NCBI RefSeq assembly: GCF_004912165.1
Contig: NZ_STGV01000001.1
Span: 124,001 to 188,000, forward strand
DNA: 64,000 nt
Direction: 5' to 3'
Source of the DNA: Peteryoungia ipomoeae
Lineage (GTDB): Bacteria > Pseudomonadota > Alphaproteobacteria > Rhizobiales > Rhizobiaceae
The notes under the pieces are model-generated. The model had not been told where the DNA came from. It was given only the letters and a program-made list of their open reading frames with translations, and ran no database searches. The position numbers and the translations under genes were made by a program. Numbering within the stretch: position 1 is the first letter of the stretch; each line of letters starts with the position of its first letter. Shown here piece after piece: positions 1-8,600 of the stretch.

Positions 1-308
<308 letters not shown>

Positions 309-331
309 TCGAGATATTCGATCGCCCAAAG

Positions 332-357
332 AAATGGCCCGCTGAAGCGGGCCATTT
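332..357. terminator. Bidirectional hairpin terminator between aatA and the aldose dehydrogenase gene
   Basis: A perfect 12-base inverted repeat (aaatggcccgct / agcgggccattt) with a very short loop lies between two convergent genes. The A/T ends of the stem can provide a U-tract in both directions, so it probably ends both transcripts. Confidence 0.75.
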
Positions 358-375
358 GCATGTTCGGTACCGAAA

Positions 376-1593
376 TCAGGACTTGGACAGCCTGATGATC
401 GAGGACTTTCCGCCGCCGCGCTGTTCGGTCACCGCATAGACGGCACCGTCGGGGCCGACCTTGACGTCACGGATACGGGCGTTGAGGTCAACGCGCTCTT
501 CGTACTTTACCTTGTCGTCTTCCATATGCATGACAACGACGCCCTGGCTGACCAAGCCGCCGACGAGGAAGGCACCCTTCCATTCGGGAATGGCGTCGGC
601 ATTGTAGAAGGCCATGCCGGAGGGGGCGATAACCGGGTCCCAATAATAAAGCGGTTGTTCCGTTTCACCGGTCCTTGTCACGCCGTCACCGACAGCGTCA
701 CCGCTGTACTCAACACCGTAGGTGACTTCGGGCCAGCCATAGTTTTTGCCGGCAACCGGCAGATTAAGTTCATCGCCGCCGCGTGGGCCGTGTTCGACGG
801 TCCAGAGACGGCCCTGATCGTCAACGGTGGCGGACTGCAGATTGCGATGGCCCAAGGACCAGATTTCAGGCAATGCGCCTTCTGTCGACACAAAGGGGTT
901 GTCGGGAAGCGCCTGTCCAGACTGATCGATCCGAAAGACCTTACCATAGCCGCTGGCAAGATCCTGAGCCTGGACGCGCGGTTCTCGATCCGAACGCTCG
1001 CCGACGGTCACATACAGTTCGCCCTTGGGGCCAAAGGCCAGCCGCGAACCGAAGTGTTTGTCACCGTCATAGGTGGGCATCTGGCGGAAAATGACCTTGA
1101 GATCCTCAAGCTTGCCGCCGCCCTGGTCGTCGCTGACGAGCGTTGCGGACGCAACGGAGGTGCCATTGCCGCCCTCGCGCGGCTCGGCGAAAGAGAAGAA
1201 GATCCGCGACGATGTTTCGAAATCGGGCGCAAGCGCGACATCCAGCAATCCGCCCTGGCCGGCTGCGGCAACCTCTGGCACACCTTCCAGTGCAGCCCCA
1301 GCCTTGCCGTCCTTCGAGATAATGTGCATCGCGCCCTGCTTTGCGGTCACCAGCATGCGACCGTCGGGTAGAAATTCGAGTGCCCACAGATGTGGGAGAT
1401 CATCGGCAACAACGGTTTGAGACAGGTTTGCGATCTGGGGCGGCAGGGGCGCGCGCGTCTGTCCGGCAAAGGCTGGCTGCTGATCGGGTGCGTTGGGCGC
1501 TCCTGTCTCTGCCGTTGATGACTGCTGGGCGAGTGTCGGCAATGCCCACAGGCTTGCTGCGAGCGCGGTGTTTAGAAATAGGGTTCGGTTCAT
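376..1593 (-). CDS. PQQ-dependent aldose sugar dehydrogenase (YliI/Asd type), periplasmic
   Basis: This 405-residue protein belongs to the glucose/sorbosone dehydrogenase beta-propeller family, soluble periplasmic enzymes that oxidise aldose sugars with pyrroloquinoline quinone. Visible family landmarks are LPHLWALEFLPDGRMLVT at the first blade, GSRLAFGPKGELYVTVGER in the middle and WSLGHRNLQ followed by TVEHGPRGGDELN, which contains the conserved histidine and arginine of the active site. Residues 1-22 form a signal peptide (MNRTLFLNTALAASLWALP, then TLAQQ). The ATG at 1593 was chosen because GGGAGA sits just upstream and the signal peptide starts there; a longer in-frame start exists but would bury the signal peptide. 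It is a single gene, convergent with aatA. The real sugar and electron acceptor are unknown. Confidence 0.85.
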   Translation of the reverse strand: MNRTLFLNTALAASLWALPTLAQQSSTAETGAPNAPDQQPAFAGQTRAPLPPQIANLSQTVVADDLPHLWALEFLPDGRMLVTAKQGAMHIISKDGKAGAALEGVPEVAAAGQGGLLDVALAPDFETSSRIFFSFAEPREGGNGTSVASATLVSDDQGGGKLEDLKVIFRQMPTYDGDKHFGSRLAFGPKGELYVTVGERSDREPRVQAQDLASGYGKVFRIDQSGQALPDNPFVSTEGALPEIWSLGHRNLQSATVDDQGRLWTVEHGPRGGDELNLPVAGKNYGWPEVTYGVEYSGDAVGDGVTRTGETEQPLYYWDPVIAPSGMAFYNADAIPEWKGAFLVGGLVSQGVVVMHMEDDKVKYEERVDLNARIRDVKVGPDGAVYAVTEQRGGGKSSIIRLSKS

Positions 1594-1744
1594 TGCGGTC
1601 TCCCTGTTTTGCCATTTATCGGCGCGTGCGTGACGGGAACATAGGATGCTCCTCAGCCGGGGCAACGGGGCGCAGTTCCGTCAGTTCCGCCAAAATGGAT
1701 GTGACCGCTTCAACTTTGGGTCATCGAAATTTGATCAGCAAAAA

Positions 1745-1773
1745 CAACAACGGCCCCAAACGGGGCCGTTGTC
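1745..1773. terminator. Hairpin terminator downstream of opgC
   Basis: The repeat acaacggcccc / ggggccgttgt forms an 11-bp stem with a 3-4 base loop just after the stop codon of the minus-strand opgC. The flanking sequence in the direction of opgC is T-rich (ttgttgtttttgctg), as expected for a Rho-independent terminator. Confidence 0.75.
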
Positions 1774-1783
1774 GGTGTTTTCG

Positions 1784-2992
1784 TCACGCCGCAGGTTTCA
1801 CAAACGGACCAATCAGCGGGGTATTGGCAAACAACCTCTCGCGGTCGCGCCATATCGCCGGCAGGGCAAGCAGCGCCAAGGCCACACATGCGATCATGGT
1901 TTTCGTCACCTGCGACAGTTCCGGCGTGCGGCCATCGATGTAGTAGACCATGTAGACGATCAGGACATGCCAGACGTAGATCTGCAGGGAATGACGACCG
2001 AGCAGCTGCAGGAATTTTAGCGTGAAGACACTGGTCAGAAATGCTGCAATCTTTTGGATGCGGGCATTCTGGTGTCGCGGACCAGCGATCAGAAGCCACG
2101 CCAACCCGTAGGCCACTGCGGCAAAATTCAGAAGATAGACTGGACCAAAATCAGCGCGCACCTCCATCAGGCCGAACTTTTCAAGCACAACACCCGGCAT
2201 AAGGCCATGCGCGGTCGCCAGTCGTAGCGGCAGGAAGAAGAGCACAATGGCAAGCGCGGTCCAGGCGAGGCGCGAGCGCTCCGGCGTGAACACCCGCTGC
2301 CAATCGATCTTGTTCATCGAAGTCAGCGTGCCTGCCACGATGCCGGCGAAGAATACGATCTGCCAACCGAGCAGATTAAAGCTTACGCGCAACCCTTCAT
2401 CGTGGCTGGTCGTCTGTATGACAAACTCGTTGAGGGGATATGTGATCAGTCGCTGCAGGCCGAGCTGAGCCGACATCCACAGGAGCAGCGATCCGACGAC
2501 GACCGCCAGCCAGTTGCCTTTGATGCACGCCCAGATGACCAAAGGCGCAAACAGCATGTAGACGATATACTGCGGCAGGATATCCATGAAGGTTGGCTGC
2601 ACCAGGAAGCCCGCGACAGGCCAAAGCGTATCGACCTGCAACAGGCTCGTTGCCCCCAGCCAGTTCTTCCAGGCGGCGTCTGCGCCTGGCAAAAGAATAT
2701 GCAGGCAAAGGATGATCAGCGTGATTGCGATTGCATATCGATAAAGCTCGAAAGCGCGTGACCAGATGCGGTCCCGCCCGGCCTCGTAGCCATCCTTGAT
2801 CATCTTGCGGGCATACACCATACCGGTCAGCAGCCCTGACAGGAACACGAAGCCCTGCGCATCCTCGACAAAGGCGAGGTTTCGGTGGTTGATCTCGACC
2901 AGCCAAAGGCCGCCGACGAACACCAGATGGTTGATCAGCATGAAGACGAGGAAATAGCCTCGCATACCATCAATCACGTCCAAACGTCTCAC
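1784..2992 (-). CDS. opgC: OpgC-family membrane acyltransferase (glucan succinylation)
   Basis: A 402-residue integral membrane protein starting VRRLDVIDGMRGYFLVFM, which is the signature opening of OpgC. These inner-membrane proteins add succinyl groups to osmoregulated periplasmic (in rhizobia cyclic beta-1,2) glucans. About ten hydrophobic helices can be seen, with a conserved histidine in the first one (MLINHLVF) and FLSGLLTGMVYARKM after it. I chose the GTG at 2992 because GGGAG is spaced six bases upstream and the family starts at this point; the frame stays open to 3148 but that part is hydrophilic and unlike the family. It is followed by a terminator and preceded by a separate chaA gene on the same strand. 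Confidence 0.85.
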   Translation of the reverse strand: MRRLDVIDGMRGYFLVFMLINHLVFVGGLWLVEINHRNLAFVEDAQGFVFLSGLLTGMVYARKMIKDGYEAGRDRIWSRAFELYRYAIAITLIILCLHILLPGADAAWKNWLGATSLLQVDTLWPVAGFLVQPTFMDILPQYIVYMLFAPLVIWACIKGNWLAVVVGSLLLWMSAQLGLQRLITYPLNEFVIQTTSHDEGLRVSFNLLGWQIVFFAGIVAGTLTSMNKIDWQRVFTPERSRLAWTALAIVLFFLPLRLATAHGLMPGVVLEKFGLMEVRADFGPVYLLNFAAVAYGLAWLLIAGPRHQNARIQKIAAFLTSVFTLKFLQLLGRHSLQIYVWHVLIVYMVYYIDGRTPELSQVTKTMIACVALALLALPAIWRDRERLFANTPLIGPFVKPAA

Positions 2993-3161
2993 TGTCGACT
3001 CCCGATTAAGCCCCCGGTGCCCGAGGTGGTGATCTTCATCCGCAACATGTTCAGATTGCGGCGTCCGGCCTTTCAAGGGCCGGTCACGCACAGTCAACGG
3101 AGGTTTTGAGCAAAGGTTCCACCCCGGAGATGGGGGGTGCGAGTTCATGGGCGGCGTTATG

Positions 3162-4307
3162 TCACAGGCCGAGGAAGGCGAGCATGATAAATGTGGCGAA
3201 GAGTACGAAGTGGGTCATGCCCTCTATGGCATTGGTCTCGCCGTCGTTCAGATTGATCGCGGCTGCAACCAGCGTGATGGCGATCATCGTGGTCTGCACC
3301 GGCGTCATCGCCATCACGAAGGGCTGGCCGGTGTAGAGCGCCATCGCCTCCATCACGGGAACCGTCAGGATGACGGTCGAGAGTGACGCGCCCATGGCGA
3401 TGTTGACGACAGCCTGCATCCGGTTTCGAAGGGCTGCCCGCAAGGCGGTCAGGATCTCCGGCGCTGCCGAGATGGCGGCAACAAGAATTGCGGTCAGCGC
3501 AACCGGCGCCCCAGTGCCTTCAAGCCCCGCATTCATGAGGACCGACATGACTTCCGCCAGAAGGCCGATGATGACAACGCCGACAAGGATGACCGAGATC
3601 GAGAAGAAGGTCGACGGCTCCGCTTGGCTTGCAGCATGGCGGGCGTCTGGCTGTCGGGCGGCGGGTGTCGGCACGCGTCCGTCTTCTTGCTCATCGCTCG
3701 CCGACGGGCTGAAGTTTGGATAGCTGTAGGCGAAGAAGTAGCTATGCGCGCCGACCTGCATGCGCAGAAACAGCGCGTAAAGCGCGATCATCGCGCCGAT
3801 CGTAAAGACAGAATAGAACTGCCAGCGATCGCGAGGGATGAACTCGGGCACGATCATCGAAATGCCCATCGCCGTCAGGATCATCACACCATAGGTTTTG
3901 CCGCTGTCGTCGTTATACGGCTGCTCGCCATGCTTCAGGCCGCCGAGCAGGGCTGCAAGACCGAGGATGCCGTTGATATCGAGCATGACGGCCGAATAGA
4001 TCGTGTCGCGCACGAGTGTCGGTGAACTGCCATTGCTCATCATGATGGACAGGATCAGAACCTCGACCGCCACCGCGGATAAAGTGAGGATCATGGTGCC
4101 GTAAGGCTCACCGACCTTGTGTGCCAGGATTTCAGCATGATGGGCAACGCGCATGGAGCCCACGACAATGGCCGCGATCAGAAGTGCGGCTGCGATCAGA
4201 GCCGGGACCTGGCCAGCTTCAAGGATAGCATGTTCGCTGGCGAAAGCGGCTATGGCAGCCAGGATCGGCACCAACAGCAATTTTTCCTGCTTGATGAGTG
4301 AAGTCAC
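3162..4307 (-). CDS. chaA: ChaA-type calcium (sodium/potassium):proton antiporter
   Basis: A 381-residue CaCA-superfamily antiporter that exports Ca2+ (and in some species Na+/K+) in exchange for protons across the inner membrane. The two alpha-repeats are visible: GEPYGTMILTLSAVAVEVLIL with its acidic VEV in the N-terminal half and AAISAAPEILTALRAA in the C-terminal half, each inside hydrophobic helices. A hydrophilic loop around residues 195-235 separates the halves, as is usual. The start is a GTG at 4307 with AAGGGGG seven bases upstream. It stands alone, divergent from a small DUF2188 gene. Ion specificity cannot be read from the sequence. Confidence 0.88.
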   Translation of the reverse strand: MTSLIKQEKLLLVPILAAIAAFASEHAILEAGQVPALIAAALLIAAIVVGSMRVAHHAEILAHKVGEPYGTMILTLSAVAVEVLILSIMMSNGSSPTLVRDTIYSAVMLDINGILGLAALLGGLKHGEQPYNDDSGKTYGVMILTAMGISMIVPEFIPRDRWQFYSVFTIGAMIALYALFLRMQVGAHSYFFAYSYPNFSPSASDEQEDGRVPTPAARQPDARHAASQAEPSTFFSISVILVGVVIIGLLAEVMSVLMNAGLEGTGAPVALTAILVAAISAAPEILTALRAALRNRMQAVVNIAMGASLSTVILTVPVMEAMALYTGQPFVMAMTPVQTTMIAITLVAAAINLNDGETNAIEGMTHFVLFATFIMLAFLGL

Positions 4308-4432
4308 AATCGCCCCCTTCTGTACCGGCTGGTGCTAACGGGTCTTGTCTGTCGTCGGTTCCTGGCGGAGGCCATGATTTGCGCGATCGCGCATTTAATG
4401 GGATAATCTTATGCCCGAAAAAGGAGAGGACC

Positions 4433-4693
4433 ATGGTGAAAATCACCTACGAAATCGTCCCGCATGATGGTGGCTGGGCCTATCGGCTGGGTGGGGTGTA
4501 TTCCGAGACCTTTGCCAGCCACGATCAGGCGTTGGAGGCTGCCCGCATCGTCATGGCGGAACAGCAGGTCGGCGATGAATCCGTCACCATCAGTTATCAG
4601 GACGAAGCTGGACGCTGGCGTGAGGAATACAGCGACGGCGGCGATCGGCCAGAAGTGGAGATTGTCGATTCGGTTGATCGGCCATCGGACTGA
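4433..4693 (+). CDS. DUF2188-like small protein
   Basis: An 86-residue acidic cytoplasmic protein. The pattern YEIVPHDGGWAYRLGGVYSE, then FASHDQALEAARIVMAEQ, resembles the DUF2188 fold, in which an aromatic-rich beta sheet is followed by a helix starting with an A-rich segment. No catalytic motif is seen and the function of the family is unknown. The ATG at 4433 has an excellent AAGGAGAGG ribosome binding site. It is transcribed away from chaA and ends before a terminator shared with the convergent reductase gene. Confidence 0.7.
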   Translation: MVKITYEIVPHDGGWAYRLGGVYSETFASHDQALEAARIVMAEQQVGDESVTISYQDEAGRWREEYSDGGDRPEVEIVDSVDRPSD

Positions 4694-4756
4694 CTCTGAG
4701 CCTTGGGCGACCTTTTCGGGAGTAGGATGTGCTGACGCTGCATCGGCACGAGCAGA

Positions 4757-4784
4757 GAGAAGCCCCCACATAGGAGGGCTTCTC
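4757..4784. terminator. Hairpin terminator between convergent genes
   Basis: The arms gagaagcccc and agggcttctc form a 9-10 bp stem between the stop codons of the DUF2188 gene and the minus-strand reductase gene, and probably serve both. Confidence 0.65.
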
Positions 4785-4800
4785 GAGGGGCGACTGAAGA

Positions 4801-5901
4801 TCAGTCCAGCGTCGAATAGGTGGTATAACCTTCGGCACCGCCGCCATAAAGCGTCGCCGGGTCTATGTCAGCCCAAGGCGCATCCTTTTCGATGCGATGT
4901 ACCAGATCCGGGTTGGCGATAAAGGGTCGACCGAAGGCCACCATATCGGCATAGCCGCTTTCGACGGCTTCGATTGCCATGGCGCGATCGTAGCCGTTAT
5001 TGGCAATCCAGGTGCCATTGCCGCCTGCATTGCGGTAGGCTGCTTTCAGGGCATGCCAATCGAACGGTTCAACGTCGCGTGGGCCGCCAGTCGCACCTTC
5101 GACGACATGCACGAAGGCGAGGCCAAGCGGCGCAAGACCCTCTACCAGAGCCGTATAGACACTGGTTGAATCAGAATCCGACACATCGTTGGCTGGCGTC
5201 GTGGGAGAGATGCGTATGCCGGTACGGTCTGCGCCGATTTCGGCCGAAACCGCCTGTGCGACTTCGAGTGTTAGGCGAATGCGGTTGGCGACAGAGCCGC
5301 CGTAGTCATCGGTGCGCTTGTTGCTGCTGGAGCGCATGAACTGTTCAAGCAGATAGCTGTTTGCCGCGTGGATCTCCACGCCGTCGAAACCAGCGTCGAC
5401 CGCCGCGCGAGCAGCCTTGCGATAATCCTCGATCAGGGAAGGAATTTCCGACAATTCCAATGCGCGGGGTTCGGATGTTTCAACAAACCCGCCCTTGCCA
5501 TCATCATTGATGATGTAAGTCTTCGATTTTGCCTGAATGGCCGATGGGGCGACAGGCTTGCCGCCGTCGGGCTGCAGCGAGGTGTGCGAAATGCGGCCAA
5601 CGTGCCAGAGCTGGGTGACAATCTTGCCGCCGGCTTCGTGGACGGCCTGGGTCACGGCTTTCCAGCCTTCGATCGCTTGCTGCGTGTACAGGCCTGGCAC
5701 ATCGGCGTAGCCCTGCGCCTGATGGGTAATCGCGGTTCCCTCGGAAATGATCAGGCCAGCGGTGGCGCGCTGGCGATAATATTCGGCATTCAGCTGATTG
5801 GGAACCGCACCCGGCGAACGATTGCGGGTCAAGGGTGCCATGGCGATGCGGTTGGAAACGGAAATTGCGCCGACAGTGGTCGGTTGAAGCAGTTTAGACA
5901 T
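4801..5901 (-). CDS. Old yellow enzyme family alkene reductase (NemA-like)
   Basis: A 366-residue FMN-dependent TIM barrel that reduces activated C=C bonds (N-ethylmaleimide, enones, nitro compounds) with NAD(P)H in the cytoplasm. Landmarks are RIAMAPLTRNRS at residues 18-29, QLWHVGR near 97, the substrate-binding pair in GVEIHAANSYLLEQF, then DDYGGSVANR, and the FMN phosphate site VAFGRPFIANPDL near the C-terminus. GAGG lies four bases before the ATG. It follows an ArsR-family gene by 61 bases on the same strand, so the two probably form an electrophile-responsive operon. The exact substrate is unknown, so I give no symbol. Confidence 0.88.
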   Translation of the reverse strand: MSKLLQPTTVGAISVSNRIAMAPLTRNRSPGAVPNQLNAEYYRQRATAGLIISEGTAITHQAQGYADVPGLYTQQAIEGWKAVTQAVHEAGGKIVTQLWHVGRISHTSLQPDGGKPVAPSAIQAKSKTYIINDDGKGGFVETSEPRALELSEIPSLIEDYRKAARAAVDAGFDGVEIHAANSYLLEQFMRSSSNKRTDDYGGSVANRIRLTLEVAQAVSAEIGADRTGIRISPTTPANDVSDSDSTSVYTALVEGLAPLGLAFVHVVEGATGGPRDVEPFDWHALKAAYRNAGGNGTWIANNGYDRAMAIEAVESGYADMVAFGRPFIANPDLVHRIEKDAPWADIDPATLYGGGAEGYTTYSTLD

Positions 5902-5962
5902 GAAACCTCACGGAATTGCCGATGCGGGAGGGGAGGGGCATCGGGCACTCCCATGTGGGACA

Positions 5963-6256
5963 CTACAGTACGCCGTTCAAGGTCTTCACAAAATCGCTGA
6001 TCGCATTTTCCTCACGACGATAGAGCACACGTTGGCCAACGCGCTTTGACGAGATCAGGCCCGCGCGTTGCAAGGTTGCCAAATGTGCAGAAACGGCTGA
6101 CTGAGACAGGCCGGACCGTTCAAACTGTCCTGCGCTCACACCTTCGACGGCTTCTTCCTGGGTGACGTCAAAGAATTCCTCCGGCTTCTTGAGCCAGATC
6201 AGAATCTCCATGCGCGCCGGATGTGCCAAGGCTTTCATTATGTCCTCAAGGACCAT
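5963..6256 (-). CDS. ArsR-family transcriptional regulator upstream of the alkene reductase
   Basis: A 97-residue winged-helix repressor. It opens MVLEDIMKALAHPARMEIL, typical of ArsR helix 1, and the recognition helix is in LSQSAVSAHLATLQRAGLI, followed by the wing KRVGQRVLYRRE. No metal-binding Cys cluster (CVC type) is present, so the signal is probably an organic electrophile or a thiol change rather than arsenite. The start has GGGAGAAGAG upstream. It is the first gene of an apparent two-gene operon with the old yellow enzyme, as in other bacteria where such regulators control the reductase. Signal and operator remain inferred. Confidence 0.8.
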   Translation of the reverse strand: MVLEDIMKALAHPARMEILIWLKKPEEFFDVTQEEAVEGVSAGQFERSGLSQSAVSAHLATLQRAGLISSKRVGQRVLYRREENAISDFVKTLNGVL

Positions 6257-6280
6257 CTCTTCTCCCTGCCGTGTCTCTCG

Positions 6281-6296
6281 TCTGCCATTGGGCAGA
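6281..6296. promoter_or_regulatory. Candidate operator of the ArsR-reductase operon
   Basis: The perfect inverted repeat TCTGCC-attg-GGCAGA is centred about 32 bases upstream of the ArsR start codon, where an autorepressor would bind. It is short, so chance is possible. Confidence 0.35.
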
Positions 6297-6381
6297 ATGA
6301 TGAGTGGAACTGCTTCAACACCCGTGAGGTGCCGGTCACGATGAGACGCTGAGTGCAGGCAAATTGTTCCAGGATTTGGGC

Positions 6382-6499
6382 AAAAAAAAGAGGGCCGCCG
6401 GTGTTACCAGGGCCCTTTAAGTGTGAAGGTCAAAAACCTCCAGAGGGGAACAGCTGCTGCGGTGGAACTGGGAGGAAAAAGCCACCATGTGCATCAGCT
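6382..6499 (-). ncRNA. Probable trans-acting small RNA with anti-Shine-Dalgarno loop (alpha-r8/MmgR-like)
   Basis: The 358-base gap between lsrB and arsR holds a complete sRNA-like unit on the minus strand. A promoter-like pair (TTGCGC at 6529-6534, CATATC at 6506-6511, 17-base spacing) would start transcription near 6499. The transcript then forms a 5-bp stem GGUGG/CCACC (6482-6486 with 6461-6465) whose loop exposes UUUUUCCUCCCA, a short AGGU/ACCU hairpin, and a strong terminator (stem 6391-6396/6411-6416) followed by eight U residues (6389-6382). There is no plausible small ORF. From memory the alphaproteobacterial alpha-r8 (suhB/MmgR) sRNAs share an unpaired UUUCCUCCC stretch and a terminator, so this is my best guess. 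The 5' end is approximate. Confidence 0.6.
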
Positions 6500-6505
6500 G
6501 TGTGC

Positions 6506-6534
6506 GATATGATGTTTTCTTGTGCAGCGCGCAA
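6506..6534 (-). promoter_or_regulatory. Putative sigma-70 promoter of the small RNA
   Basis: TTGCGC and CATATC hexamers with 17-base spacing lie upstream of the sRNA. Both are moderate matches to the rhizobial housekeeping consensus. Confidence 0.4.
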
Positions 6535-6614
6535 TGCTTTTTTATGCATGTCAGGCATGCGCAGTCCGCACATCTGCGACTTTCGTCGTGCATAACGCGA
6601 TCCGGAATGCCGTT

Positions 6615-7511
6615 TCAGAAGTTCCAGTTGCGCGCTTTCGCAACGATGAAGTCTCTGAAAGCCTTGAGTTTTGCGGCGTTCTTGATCTCGTCGGGATAGC
6701 AGAAATAGGTGTCGAAGGATGGGATCTCCGCGCTGATCGCCAGTTGCAGGAGCCCCGGGTCTCTGCCGACAATATAGTCAGGCAGGCAGGCCACGCCGAT
6801 GCCGAGGAGGCAGGCGCGCTTGATCGAGGTCAGACTGTTGATCTGCAAATGCGGTTGCCGCGGGTTGTCGGAGGAGCGGCCGGCCACCTCCAGCCAGTTC
6901 ACATCAAGGAGGTAGTTCGGCGCGGGTTCGCCAAACGTGATGATCTTGTGGTTGTCGAGATCATCGATGGTCTGCGGCTCGCCATAGCGGTTGATGTAGG
7001 AGGGGGCCGCATAGACGTGCATGTGCACGGTGAACAGTTTGCGCTGGATGAGGTCGGATTGCTGCGGCTGGCGCAGGCGGATGGCGCAATCGGCATGGCG
7101 CATGTTGACGTCGAGTTCCTCATTGTCGAGGATCAGCTGGATCGACATTTCAGGGTAGAGCTGCAGGAACTCCTGCACCTTGTCTGTCAGCCAGCCCTGG
7201 CCAAGGCCGACAGTTGTGGTGACGCGCAGCTTGCCCGTGGGCTTTTCCGTCGTCTCCGTCAGCTGCATCTTGACGGTCTGCAGCTTCAGCAGAACGTCGT
7301 GCGCGGTGCGATAGAGCAACTCGCCCTGCTCGGTCAGAATGAGGCCGCGGGCGTGGCGGTGAAACAGCTTGACGCCGATGTCCTGCTCCAGCGACGAGAC
7401 CTGCCGGCTGATGGCCGATTGCGACAGATGCAGCTTGTCGGCAGCATGGGTGAAGGAGCCGGCTTCGGCGGCGGCATGGAATATGCGCAACTTGTCCCAG
7501 TCCAGCGGCAT
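6615..7511 (-). CDS. lsrB: LysR-type regulator LsrB/VtlR
   Basis: A 298-residue LysR regulator beginning MPLDWDKLRIFHAAAEAGSF, with the helix-turn-helix at about residues 18-40 (LHLSQSAISRQVSSLEQD) and a periplasmic-binding-like sensor domain after it. The sequence and its position after trxB match what I know of Sinorhizobium LsrB and Brucella VtlR, which control redox balance, lipopolysaccharide genes, sRNAs and host infection. The ATG at 7511 has GAGGAG five bases upstream; an ATG at 7529 lacks a ribosome binding site. It starts 20 bases after the trxB stop, so the two are probably one transcript. Three cysteines that sense oxidants in LsrB are not all evident to me here: I see one in MRHADCAIRLR, one in SIKRACLLG and one in GVACLPDY. 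Confidence 0.9.
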   Translation of the reverse strand: MPLDWDKLRIFHAAAEAGSFTHAADKLHLSQSAISRQVSSLEQDIGVKLFHRHARGLILTEQGELLYRTAHDVLLKLQTVKMQLTETTEKPTGKLRVTTTVGLGQGWLTDKVQEFLQLYPEMSIQLILDNEELDVNMRHADCAIRLRQPQQSDLIQRKLFTVHMHVYAAPSYINRYGEPQTIDDLDNHKIITFGEPAPNYLLDVNWLEVAGRSSDNPRQPHLQINSLTSIKRACLLGIGVACLPDYIVGRDPGLLQLAISAEIPSFDTYFCYPDEIKNAAKLKAFRDFIVAKARNWNF

Positions 7512-7531
7512 TCCGGCTCCTCTGATCATGT

Positions 7532-8509
7532 TTATTCCGCCGCTTCACGGGTTTCGATGGTATTGGCGGTGATGAAACGCTCGGCTTCAAGCGCTGCCAT
7601 GCATCCCATGCCGGCGGCTGTAATCGCCTGGCGGAAAACGTCATCGGTCACGTCGCCTGCAGCATAGATGCCCGGCACGTCGGTCGCCGTCGAATCGGGC
7701 GCTGTCCACAGGTAGCCATTTTCCTTGAGCTTCAGCTTGCCCTTGAAAAGCTCCACGGCCGGGGCGTGGCCGATGGCGACGAAGACGCCGTCGATCGGCA
7801 TCTCGGTGATCGCCCCGGTCAGCGCATCCTTGAGTTTAACGCCGCTGACAGAAGGCGGCATCGGCGGCTTGGCCGGAGCGCCCGTGATTTCCTCGACGGT
7901 GGTGTTCCAGAGAACGCGGATATTCTCCTTGGCAAAAAGGCGCTCCTGCAAAATCTTTTCCGAGCGGAAGGAATCGCGGCGGTGAACGACGGTCACCGAC
8001 TTGCAGATATGCGACAGATAAAGCGCTTCTTCGACAGCCGAATTGCCGCCGCCGACAACGATGACGTCCTTGTTGCGATAGAAGAAGCCATCGCAGGTGG
8101 CGCAGGCCGAAACGCCAAAGCCCTGGAAATGCTGTTCGCTCTCGATGCCAAGCCACTTGGCCTTGGCGCCCGTGGCGATGATCAGCGTGTCGGCGGTCCA
8201 TACCTGGCCGCTATCCGTGTTGACGGTGAAGGGGCGGCGGCTCGTGTCGACTTCGGTCACGAGATCGCTGACGATTTCGGCGCCGACATGCTTGGCCTGA
8301 CCCAACATCTGTTCCATCAGCCAGGGGCCCTGGATGGGATCAGCAAATCCCGGATAGTTTTCAACATCCGTGGTGATCATCAACTGGCCGCCCTGTTCCA
8401 TGCCGGCGATGAGCACCGGTTTCAGCATGGCGCGGGCCGCATAGATCGCGGCGGTGTAGCCGGCCGGGCCGGAGCCGATAATCAGCACCTTGGTGTGACG
8501 GGTGGTCAT
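7532..8509 (-). CDS. trxB: Thioredoxin reductase
   Basis: A 325-residue FAD-dependent reductase that passes electrons from NADPH to thioredoxin. All key motifs are present: FAD-binding GSGPAGYTAAIYAAR near residue 12, the redox-active CATC in ACATCDGFFYRN near residue 138, the NADPH-binding GGGNSAVEEALYLS near 155, and the C-terminal FAD site GIYAAGDVTDD. It heads the trxB-lsrB unit. A good heat-shock-like promoter lies 60-90 bases upstream. The neighbouring Lrp and lps genes are those expected from rhizobial synteny, but with a methyltransferase inserted between. Confidence 0.96.
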   Translation of the reverse strand: MTTRHTKVLIIGSGPAGYTAAIYAARAMLKPVLIAGMEQGGQLMITTDVENYPGFADPIQGPWLMEQMLGQAKHVGAEIVSDLVTEVDTSRRPFTVNTDSGQVWTADTLIIATGAKAKWLGIESEQHFQGFGVSACATCDGFFYRNKDVIVVGGGNSAVEEALYLSHICKSVTVVHRRDSFRSEKILQERLFAKENIRVLWNTTVEEITGAPAKPPMPPSVSGVKLKDALTGAITEMPIDGVFVAIGHAPAVELFKGKLKLKENGYLWTAPDSTATDVPGIYAAGDVTDDVFRQAITAAGMGCMAALEAERFITANTIETREAAE

Positions 8510-8571
8510 GTCGTTTCCTTCAATGTCGATGCGCCGATGCCCATTGCCGCGCGCTAATTATCTGGAAGCAT

Positions 8572-8600
8572 TTTATGTTGGTTTCTGTCGTACGTTCAAG
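8572..8600 (-). promoter_or_regulatory. Putative promoter of trxB, RpoH-like
   Basis: On the minus strand CTTGAA (8600-8595) and CATAAA (8577-8572) are spaced by exactly 17 bases. CTTGAA with a C-rich A/T -10 is close to the rhizobial heat-shock sigma consensus, though a housekeeping promoter could also read it. Confidence 0.45.

Noticed and set aside
6522-7667. 381-codon open frame antisense to lsrB and the small RNA
   Set aside because: No domain, and it runs through lsrB and into trxB in reverse; start region overlaps the sRNA promoter.
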